Assembly: GCA_021816775.1 (NCBI GenBank)
Contig: JAKAXA010000003.1
Span: 144,158-208,157, forward strand
Direction: 5' to 3'
DNA length: 64,000 nt
From: Pseudomonadota bacterium
GTDB lineage: Bacteria; Pseudomonadota; Gammaproteobacteria; Steroidobacterales; Steroidobacteraceae
In this document: one piece after another, positions 57,507 to 64,000 of the stretch
Position numbering within the stretch: the stretch's first letter is position 1
Layout of the letters: every line of letters begins with the position of its first letter
Made by a program: the position numbers and the translations under genes
Notes under the pieces: generated by a model
The model's input: the letters and a program-made list of their open reading frames with translations, nothing else
Databases searched by the model: none
Told to the model about the DNA's origin: nothing

Positions 57507-58991
57507 GTGAGCGAGAAACCCAGACTCTCACTCGTGCAGATCGTCAACATGTCGGTGGGCTTCTTTGGCATCCAGTTCGCCTTTGGCCTGCAGACCGCCA
57601 ACGTCAGCCGCATCTTCCAGACGCTCGGGGCGCATCTGCGGGAGATCCCGCTGCTGTGGATTGCCGCGCCGCTCACCGGACTGGTGGTGCAGCCCATCGT
57701 CGGTTACGCCTCCGACCGCACCTGGTGCCGCTTCGGACGGCGCCGGCCGTACTTTCTCGGTGGCGCGATCCTCACCACGCTGGCGCTGCTGGTGATGCCC
57801 GATTCGCCGGCGCTGTGGGTGGCGGTCCTGATGCTCTGGCTGCTCGATGCGTCGGCGAACATCTCGATGGAGCCGTTCCGAGCGTTCGTCGCCGATCAGC
57901 TGCCGGTTTCCCAGCGGCCGACGGGATATGCGCTGCAGAGCGTGTTCATCGGGATCGGCGCGGTGCTCTCTTCGGCGCTGCCGTGGATTCTCGATCGCTT
58001 CGGCGTGTCCAACGTCACCCTGCCGGGAGAGATTCCGGGCACCGTGCGGATCTCGTTCTACATCGGCGGCGTACTGTTGCTCGCGGGCGTGCTGTGGACG
58101 GTCGTGACGACCGTGGAATACCCGCCGGAGCGGCTGCGCGCCTTCGGCGACTCGCTCGCTGCCGGGCCGGAGGAGGACGTCTCCGGCGCACAGATGCCCG
58201 GGCTCGCGCTGCTGCTGTGCGGGGTGATCGGGCTCGCCGCAACCGAGCGCTATGCCCTCGATCCGGAGCTGTACCTGCTCGCCGGCGGCGGGGCGGTCGT
58301 CGGCGGACTGCTGCTGTGGCTGAGCAGGACGCACAGCCGCGGCATGCTCCGTCAGGTCATGGCGGACCTCTATGCCATGCCCGGGCCCATGCGCCGCCTC
58401 GCCTGGGTGCAGTTCTTCTCGTGGTTCGCGCTGTTTGACCTGTGGATCTATGCGACCCCGGCGGTGACTGCGGTGCAGTTCGGCAGCAGCAATCCGCTCT
58501 CGGCGGCCTACAACGCCGGCGCCAACTGGGTGGACGTGCTGTTCGGCGCCTATAACGGCTTCGCCGTGCTGGCGGCCGCCGCCCTGCCGCTGATGGTCCG
58601 TGCGCTCGGCCTGCGCTGGACACACGTGGTGAACCTCACGGCCGCGGCAATCGGGCTGATTGCCTTTCTCTGGATCCGCAATCCGCACTGGCTGCTGCTG
58701 CCGATGGTCGGCGTGGGGTTCGGCTGGGCCTCGATCCTGGCGCTGCCCTACACGTTGCTGGCCGACAATCTGCCGGCGCAGAAGATGGGCGTGTACATGG
58801 GAATCTTCAACTTCTTCATCGTCCTGCCGCAGCTGCTGGCGGCCAGTGTGCTCGGCGTACTGCTCGCGACCTTCTTCCACGACCGCGCGATCGATGCTCT
58901 GGTGCTCGGCGGGGTGAGTCTCCTGTTTGCCGGGCTGTGCACGCTGCGCGTCCGTGAGCCGCATGTGGGCGCGCATCAGGCGGGCGGCTGA
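57507..58991 (+). CDS. MFS sugar transporter (SLC45/GPH-like)
   Basis: The 494-residue membrane protein has about twelve hydrophobic segments. It shows the GPH/SLC45-type GFFGIQFAFGLQTANVSRIF at the start, the loop 2-3 signature GYASDRTWCRFGRRRPYF and the later FGWASILALPYTLLADNLP. GTG 57507 follows GGGAGG by 9 nt. Members near amylase and AraC genes in Xanthomonas and Caulobacter relatives import maltose or sucrose with protons. Given the GH13 neighbour, malto-oligosaccharides are the likely cargo, by inference. Confidence 0.9.
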   Translation: MSEKPRLSLVQIVNMSVGFFGIQFAFGLQTANVSRIFQTLGAHLREIPLLWIAAPLTGLVVQPIVGYASDRTWCRFGRRRPYFLGGAILTTLALLVMPDSPALWVAVLMLWLLDASANISMEPFRAFVADQLPVSQRPTGYALQSVFIGIGAVLSSALPWILDRFGVSNVTLPGEIPGTVRISFYIGGVLLLAGVLWTVVTTVEYPPERLRAFGDSLAAGPEEDVSGAQMPGLALLLCGVIGLAATERYALDPELYLLAGGGAVVGGLLLWLSRTHSRGMLRQVMADLYAMPGPMRRLAWVQFFSWFALFDLWIYATPAVTAVQFGSSNPLSAAYNAGANWVDVLFGAYNGFAVLAAAALPLMVRALGLRWTHVVNLTAAAIGLIAFLWIRNPHWLLLPMVGVGFGWASILALPYTLLADNLPAQKMGVYMGIFNFFIVLPQLLAASVLGVLLATFFHDRAIDALVLGGVSLLFAGLCTLRVREPHVGAHQAGG

Positions 58992-59175
58992 GGCCCCCGC
59001 CCCCGAGGGGCGGGCCTGCTCGCCCCGCCGGGAGCGAGGAGAGCGCAGGTGAGGCGCGAGTGGCCCGAAGCAGGACGGCCGAGCGCGCTTGCGCGGGCTG
59101 GAGTCCGATGGCGCCAGCGCGCCGCGCCGCCGGGCGCGCTCTGCGAGCCGGGCGCGGCGAACGGCTGGTACGGTG

Positions 59176-60201
59176 CTATTCGGACCCGCCGCGGCCGCCC
59201 GCAGCGTTGCGATGCCCCGTGCGCGCGCGCGGAGCGAGCAGGAATGTCATGGGGATCGCCAGCCGTGCCGCCCAGGACTTCTCGCTGTGCTCGGCGCCGG
59301 GGAAGACCCGGCTCTCGAAGTGCCGTCCGGTCCAGCCCTTCGATCTCAGCAATCGATCGACGCGGCGCTGCGCCGGTCCGTACAGGGCATCCAGCGTGCG
59401 CGTGCCGCGGTCGAAATAGATCCGATGATGCGCGGGCGAGGGGAAATGCTCGCGGATGAAGCGGATGAACGCCGCGCTCGAGGGGTTGTGCGGCTGCGGC
59501 TTCATTGACAGCGAAACGCCGGGCCAGTGCGTCGAGAGGCAGGCGGCGCCGCCGAAGACCCGCGGGTACTGCGCCATGGCGTACCAGGCGAGAAGCCCTC
59601 CCATGCTCGAGCCCATGACGAACGTCGCATCGCGCTTCGCGTCGACGGCGAATCTGCGGTCGATGGCGGGCCTGAGCTCCTGCGTCATGAATTTCAGGAA
59701 CTGATCCGAGAAGGGCGCCACCTGCAGGATGGGCTGATGCCAGAACCGCTCGGCAAACAGCCTGCGGCGCTGCGCGCCGGTGAGCGATTCCCAGGGCCTC
59801 TGCGGGTAGTACTCGCTCATGCGCAGCGGCGTGCTCCAGATGCCGACGATGATGAACGGGCGGGTCTTGCCGGAGGCGATGAGTCGTGCGGCCGTGCGCG
59901 CTGCATGCCACGACTCGTGATTCCACGTCAGGTGCGCGTCGAAGAGCATCTGGCCGTCGAACATGTAGAGGACCGCATACGGCGCCTGTTTCGGGTACCC
60001 GGGCGGCAGCCAGACATCGACGTTGCGCGGCTCGACGTATTGCGACGGAACGCGGCGCAGACGCACGATGCGCCCGACGGAAACGTGAGGCAGCGGCGCA
60101 AGGTAGGCAAGCGCGCCGCGCCCGGGGCAAAGCGCCGCCAGGCCCAGAAGCAGCGCGAGGCCGCTGGCGCGGAAGGCCCCGTGACGTCGATGCAGGCTCA
60201 T
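59176..60201 (-). CDS. secreted esterase of the enterochelin-esterase (putative esterase) family
   Basis: The 341-residue protein has a signal peptide (ASGLALLLGLAALCPGRGALA) and an alpha/beta-hydrolase fold of the D-esterase type. VDVWLPPGYPKQAPYAVLYM and the nucleophile elbow GSSMGGLLAWY are clear; likely acid and histidine lie in YFDRGTRTLD and GAEHSEKSW. ATG 60201 (MSLHRRHGAF) is chosen over the upstream ATG 60222. Such enzymes often remove acetyl, feruloyl or similar esters from plant polysaccharides. It lies between the amylase cluster and the third GH39 enzyme. Confidence 0.88.
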   Translation of the reverse strand: MSLHRRHGAFRASGLALLLGLAALCPGRGALAYLAPLPHVSVGRIVRLRRVPSQYVEPRNVDVWLPPGYPKQAPYAVLYMFDGQMLFDAHLTWNHESWHAARTAARLIASGKTRPFIIVGIWSTPLRMSEYYPQRPWESLTGAQRRRLFAERFWHQPILQVAPFSDQFLKFMTQELRPAIDRRFAVDAKRDATFVMGSSMGGLLAWYAMAQYPRVFGGAACLSTHWPGVSLSMKPQPHNPSSAAFIRFIREHFPSPAHHRIYFDRGTRTLDALYGPAQRRVDRLLRSKGWTGRHFESRVFPGAEHSEKSWAARLAIPMTFLLAPRARTGHRNAAGGRGGSE

Positions 60202-60293
60202 GGTGATCACTCTGCGTGCCATTCTAACGTGATTCGGAGACTCTCCTTCTCAGCCGAGGTCCTTCGCCCCGGCCCCCCGCGCGGCGACCGAGC

Positions 60294-60940
60294 GGCCTGA
60301 TCGGGGCGGATCTTTTCTGCAAGCCCATCGATCCGTTCGGGCAGACCATCGCGGACTACCCCTTTGATTTCGCGGCGGCCGGCTACCCGGTGCCGACCGA
60401 CCCGCAGACCGGCAAGCCGTACCGCAACGGTGAGCTCCAGGCCGCCTACGACACCACCCAGGGCGGCTCTGTCGCGGGCGTCGAGTTCCAGTTCCGCAAG
60501 ACGCACTTTCCGCCGGGCATCGGGTCGGGCCTCGGCATCGCCTTGAATTGCGCGTGCAGCCAGAGCGGTACGCGCGTGACGCCGGATCTCGGCAGGTCCC
60601 CCCCCGGAAGCGGAGTCTCCCGGGGCTCGCGAGCAGTGTCGCGAGCGCGGCGATTCTCCACCACCACGGCCCGTTCTGCACGCGGCTCGCAGCGAATGAC
60701 CCCTCGGCGCTCGTTTGCGCCTCGCAGGTCTCGTTCAACTTCCAGGCCGTGGACTTCGCCGCCGAGACGGTGCCGGATGACCCGGCGGCATGCCGCATCA
60801 CGCAGCACCTGAGCGCGCTGTTGCGGGTGCCGAACCCGGCCGATCGGCCGAGCCGAAGGTACTTCGGCAATCCCCGGGAGACGAGCACGCTGCAGTGCGT
60901 CGGGCGCACGCGGTATGCGGGATTCAGCCTGACGCTGTAA
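60294..60940 (+). pseudogene. decayed TonB-dependent receptor, C-terminal remnant
   Basis: One frame reads LIGADLFCKPIDPFGQTI, then GGSVAGVEFQFRKTHFPPGI and GSGLGIALN, matching the barrel segment of TonB-dependent receptors in which GFE(V/F)-x-Y/F precedes a PG-x-SGLG turn. At about 60550 the reading shifts to another frame. That frame reads RSLPGLASSVASAAILHHHG and ends VGRTRYAGFSLTL with a stop, a typical last beta-strand. The plug domain and most strands are missing. The remnant directly precedes the third GH39 gene, where an intact receptor gene would be expected. Confidence 0.7.
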
Positions 60941-61080
60941 GCTCGGGCAATGCCCGAGCGCAGGTGGCGTCGCGCGGGGCCCGGCGCCGGTGCGCCGCGG
61001 CGGGGGAGGGCTGCCCGGGCGGCGGCCTCTGCAGGCGCGCCGCACATGCGGTGCAGAGCGCAGAGGTCAGGGGGGAACGG

Positions 61081-62598
61081 ATGATGAGAGCGGCGCGCAG
61101 CGGGTTCGCACTCGTCGGGGTTGCAGTGCTCGGCGCAAGCGGCGCGTTCGCGGTGCCGACTCCGGCTGCGGCGGCGGGAGCCCCCGGGCCGCGGGTCGTT
61201 CGCGTGAACGTCGACGCCCGCGCACAAGGGACGCCCTTCCCGCATTTCTGGGAGAAGATGTTTGGCTCCGGGCATGCCATCCTGGCGCTGCGGGCGGACT
61301 ATCGGCGCGATCTGTCCATGGTCAAGCAGGTCACCGGCTTCACCTACGTGCGCGCGCACGGAATTCTCGACCGGGACGTCGGGGTCTTTCACCTGACCAG
61401 GCAGGGCCGACCGGTCTACAACTTCTCCTACGTCGATCAGATTTACGACGGCTTGCTGGCGCGGGGTGTGAAGCCGTTCGTGGAATTGAGCTTCATGCCG
61501 CCGGCGCTCGACAGTCATCCGCAGGCGGCCAAGCCGTTTTTCTATCACCTGATCGCATCGCCGCCGAAGAGCTACCGGCTGTGGGATGGGTTGATCAGGG
61601 CGTTTGCGCGCCACCTGGTGAGGCGCTACGGCATCGATCAAGTGGCGAGCTGGTATTTCGAGGTGTGGAACGAGCCGAATATTGCGTTCTGGAACGGCAC
61701 GCCGGCGCAGAAGACCTATTTCAAGCTCTATGATCACACTGCCCGGGACCTGAAGTCCGTGAGTTCCCGGCTGCGCGTCGGCGGACCTGCGACCGCGAGC
61801 GCCGCCTGGGTGCCGGCATTTCTGCGTCACGTCTACCGGCATCACGTGCCGGTGGATTTCGTGAGCACCCACGCCTACGGCGACCCCTGTGGCGCGGTGC
61901 GCAAGGTCCACGCGCAGATCGCCGCCTCGCATGATCCGCACCTGCCGCTCATTCTGAGCGAGTTCAACGCGACGGTTTACACCGTGCCCGACATGACCGA
62001 CTCGGCCTATATGGGCCCGTATCTCGCCCGGACGATCCGCCAGTGCGACGGATACGTCGCCATGATGAGCTATTGGACGTTCTCCGACGTGTTCGAGGAG
62101 CAGGGGGTCATCCAGTCGCCGTTCTACGGCGGCTACGGGCTGGTGGCGGAAGGCGGCATCCCGAAGCCCGCGTTCAATGCATTCGCCATGCTGCACAAGC
62201 TCGGCGATACGCGCCTGCCGGCCGGAGGCGGCCCGGTGCTGGCGACGCGTGGACCGCATGGCGGTGTGATCCTCGCCCTGTGGAACTACGCGCCCCCGGT
62301 GAGCACCAAGACGACCTACGTGTACGGCGCGCCGAGTGGCAGGATCAAGCGCTTCGTGGTGACGGTCGCTCATCTGCCGGCGGCGCGCCATGCCACTGTG
62401 TGGCGACTCGACCGCCGCCACGGTGATGTGATCCCCGCATTCGATGCGATGGGGCGCCCGCGCTATCCGACCCGCCGGCAGATCCTCGCGCTGCGCCGCG
62501 CGGGCCGGCTGGCCGCGCCGCAGCGCATCCCGGTCCGCCAGGGTCGATTCAGCCTCGACGTCCCGCCGCAGGGCCTCGTGGTCGTGCGGCTGCACTGA
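61081..62598 (+). CDS. secreted GH39-like glycoside hydrolase, paralogue 3
   Basis: The 505-residue protein starts at ATG 61081 (or the next codon, 61084, which is better placed after GGGGGA) and has a signal peptide (GFALVGVAVLGASGAFA). The acid/base is E198 in WYFEVWNEPN and the presumed nucleophile is E294 in LILSEFNATVY. PHFWEKMFGSGH and MMSYWTFSDVFEEQGV are shared with paralogues 1 and 2. Between them the segment HAYGDPCGAVRKVH is 18 residues shorter than the same loop in the other two. Nearby are a decayed TonB receptor and a XylB-like dehydrogenase, supporting a xylose-releasing role. Confidence 0.87.
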   Translation: MMRAARSGFALVGVAVLGASGAFAVPTPAAAAGAPGPRVVRVNVDARAQGTPFPHFWEKMFGSGHAILALRADYRRDLSMVKQVTGFTYVRAHGILDRDVGVFHLTRQGRPVYNFSYVDQIYDGLLARGVKPFVELSFMPPALDSHPQAAKPFFYHLIASPPKSYRLWDGLIRAFARHLVRRYGIDQVASWYFEVWNEPNIAFWNGTPAQKTYFKLYDHTARDLKSVSSRLRVGGPATASAAWVPAFLRHVYRHHVPVDFVSTHAYGDPCGAVRKVHAQIAASHDPHLPLILSEFNATVYTVPDMTDSAYMGPYLARTIRQCDGYVAMMSYWTFSDVFEEQGVIQSPFYGGYGLVAEGGIPKPAFNAFAMLHKLGDTRLPAGGGPVLATRGPHGGVILALWNYAPPVSTKTTYVYGAPSGRIKRFVVTVAHLPAARHATVWRLDRRHGDVIPAFDAMGRPRYPTRRQILALRRAGRLAAPQRIPVRQGRFSLDVPPQGLVVVRLH

Positions 62599-62625
62599 GG
62601 CGGTGCGAGGCAGGAGCGTGCGCGG

Positions 62626-63396
62626 TCAGGCCCAGCCGCCGTCGACGATCATCTCCTGCGCGGTCAGCATTGCGCTGTCGTCCGCGGCCAGAAACAGCGC
62701 GCAGTGGGCGATGTGCTCCGGGAGGATGCGGCCTTTCACGTACTGAGTGGCCTGGATGATCTTCTCCTGCGCGGGCGATACCCACAATTGGAGCTGCCGT
62801 TCGGTCATGACGCAGCCGGGACTGAGCGTGTTGACGCGGATGCCGTGCGCTCCCAGTTCGCGGGCCAGGCTGCGCGTGAGGCCGTGCATGGCCGCCTTGG
62901 CGGTGGCATAGGCGGTGAGATTGGCCGCGCCGATCCGCCAGCAGATCGAGCCCAGATTGATGATCGAGCCCCCGCCGAGCTCGCGCATGTGCGCCATGAC
63001 CGCCTGGGAAGCGAAGAAGGCGGGCCTGAGGTTGAGTGCCATGCGCTCGTCCCACTGCTGCGGGGTGAGCTCCTCGAGGCGGTGCCGGTCGTCGCTCGCG
63101 GCGTTGTTGATGAGGATCCCGATGGGGCCCAGCCGCTCGCGGACCGAGGCGATGCTCGCGGCGAGCATCGCAACGTCGCGCACGTCGCACGGCAGGAAGA
63201 GCGGCGGGACCCCGCTCGCCCCGTGCACCTCATCGACCAGGCGCCGGCTGGCCTCCTCGGCGATGTCCACGAAGGCGACTTTCGCCCGCTGCCGGGCGAA
63301 TGCCTGCGTCATGGCCGCGCCGATGCCGGACCCGCCGCCGGTGATGAACACGACACGGTTCGCGAGACTCGGATAGACCGCTGAGCTCAAGTGCAT
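62626..63396 (-). CDS. SDR-family dehydrogenase, XylB-like D-xylose 1-dehydrogenase candidate
   Basis: The 256-residue short-chain dehydrogenase has the cofactor motif TGGGSGIGA, an acidic residue after strand 2 (FVDIAEEASRR, favouring NAD), NNAASDDRH, the catalytic serine in INLGSICW, YATAK, and a C-terminal MIVDGGWA. The start SSAVYPSLANRVVFITGG and ILPEHIAHCALFLAADD closely resemble Caulobacter crescentus XylB, the NAD-dependent xylose dehydrogenase of the Weimberg pathway, as I recall it. A fucose or related sugar dehydrogenase is an alternative. It is convergent with the GH39 gene, fitting use of the released xylose. Confidence 0.85.
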   Translation of the reverse strand: MHLSSAVYPSLANRVVFITGGGSGIGAAMTQAFARQRAKVAFVDIAEEASRRLVDEVHGASGVPPLFLPCDVRDVAMLAASIASVRERLGPIGILINNAASDDRHRLEELTPQQWDERMALNLRPAFFASQAVMAHMRELGGGSIINLGSICWRIGAANLTAYATAKAAMHGLTRSLARELGAHGIRVNTLSPGCVMTERQLQLWVSPAQEKIIQATQYVKGRILPEHIAHCALFLAADDSAMLTAQEMIVDGGWA

Positions 63397-63459
63397 CGAG
63401 CACCCTCCTCGGAACTGACACTCGGGCGCTGCGGCATGCCGCTCAAGCGGCGCGATGCG

Positions 63460-63669
63460 CCGGCTGTTTCCCCGGCTTCGCGCAGACGGCGATGGCGTCT
63501 CGCAGGCTACGGCAGCGCCGGGACAAGCTTACCGGCGCGGCGCGGGCCGCAGCACATGCATACGTATGCGATGAGTTGAACGCCCCGCGCAGCGCTCGCG
63601 AGACCGTGCACTGCGCGACCCCGCCGGCTGCGCGATGGCGGGGGAATCGGGCTTCTCTCGGATCGACAT
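63460..63669 (-). pseudogene. degraded LacI-type regulator, N-terminal remnant
   Basis: From ATG 63669 on the minus strand the frame reads MSIREKPDSPAIAQPAG. The next frame gives GVAQCTVSRALRG, the LacI helix-turn-helix, followed by NSSHTYACAAARAA, and then another frame gives AGKLVPALP. At least two shifts break it and no ligand-binding domain follows. It lies just upstream of the xylose-dehydrogenase-like gene on the same strand, as a pathway regulator would. Confidence 0.45.
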
Positions 63670-64000
63670 GACCGCACAACAGTGCCCTCGCACGCGCATG
63701 CTGACGCCGCCGCAGCCCGCCGCCGGGGTTCGCTGCGCATGGTGCGGCGCATGGGCCCACATGATCCGGCTCGCCTGTCCATCGTTGCACGCGCGGCGAA
63801 TCAGGCCTGGCGCGCGGTCCGCGCGAACATCGCTCCCGCGGGTCCGAAAAACACCCCGGGGCCGGCCGCAGCGCTGAAGCGCCCGCTGCGCCGCCAGCGT
63901 GCGTATCCGACGTGTGCGGCCGCGGTGCGCGGGTTGCGCCGCGCGGGTACGCAGGTCATCATGCCGACTCGTGCGCCGCCGCCATGCTGCAGGGGAATCT
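63670..64000 (+). other. right end of window, no supported gene
   Basis: Frames in the last 331 bp are short and arginine-rich without recognisable motifs. A gene continuing to the right cannot be excluded. Confidence 0.35.

Overview
The window is about 64 kb of high-GC chromosomal DNA from a Gram-negative bacterium. The housekeeping order (ispB facing rplU-rpmA-obgE, rpsT, ribF-ileS-lspA-ispH, and tig-clpP-clpX-lon), an HtrB/LpxL-type lipid A acyltransferase and TonB-dependent receptors point to a gammaproteobacterium, probably a Xanthomonadales/Nevskiales/Steroidobacteraceae-like lineage. That placement is inferred from gene order and protein resemblance only.

Region 1 (1-9.9 kb) is a carbohydrate-uptake locus: the end of a TonB-dependent receptor, a tryptophan-halogenase-type flavoprotein, a secreted GH39-like glycosidase, a secreted (alpha/alpha)6-type glycosidase, a second GH39-like enzyme and a GH144/glycoamylase-like protein, all on the plus strand. 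Region 2 (10.3-13.5 kb) holds a RIO-family kinase overlapping a DEAD-box helicase whose motif II reads DEGD, then tRNA-Pro. Region 3 (13.7-25.0 kb) is core: a Sel1/TonB_C protein, ispB, rplU-rpmA-obgE, rpsT, ribF-ileS-lspA-ispH and a lipid A acyltransferase. Region 4 (25.1-32.2 kb) is a copper cluster (MarR-like regulator, CopA ATPase, DsbC/G-like protein, small HMA protein) with two MerR-type operators, followed by two histidine kinases and an XRE regulator. Region 5 (32.6-39.5 kb) is tRNA-Leu and tig-clpP-clpX-lon, ending in tRNA-Val.

Region 6 (39.5-47.4 kb) is a 7.9-kb genomic island. The last 36 bases of tRNA-Val plus one more base recur as an exact 37-bp direct repeat at 47400-47436, the attL/attR arrangement of a tRNA-targeting element. 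Cargo includes a four-gene block (DUF7673-like, UPF0149/SEC-C, zinc-ribbon-like, DUF6429-like), a doubly frameshifted TIGR02391/Ymh-family gene, small secreted or disordered proteins, an OmpA-family protein, a PPK2 fragment and a VapBC-type module. I see no integrase.

Region 7 (47.6-53.2 kb) has a Rieske oxygenase, PPK2, a secreted S10 carboxypeptidase, a GST, an IS630 remnant and an orphan PIN toxin. Region 8 (53.7-59.0 kb) is an alpha-glucan cluster: PhyH-like dioxygenase, GH13 amylase, AraC regulator and an MFS sugar transporter. Region 9 (59.1-64 kb) holds a secreted esterase, a decayed TonB receptor, a third GH39 paralogue, an SDR resembling Caulobacter XylB (D-xylose 1-dehydrogenase) and a decayed LacI-type regulator. 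Regions 1, 8 and 9 together suggest a polysaccharide (xylan or glucan) degrader.
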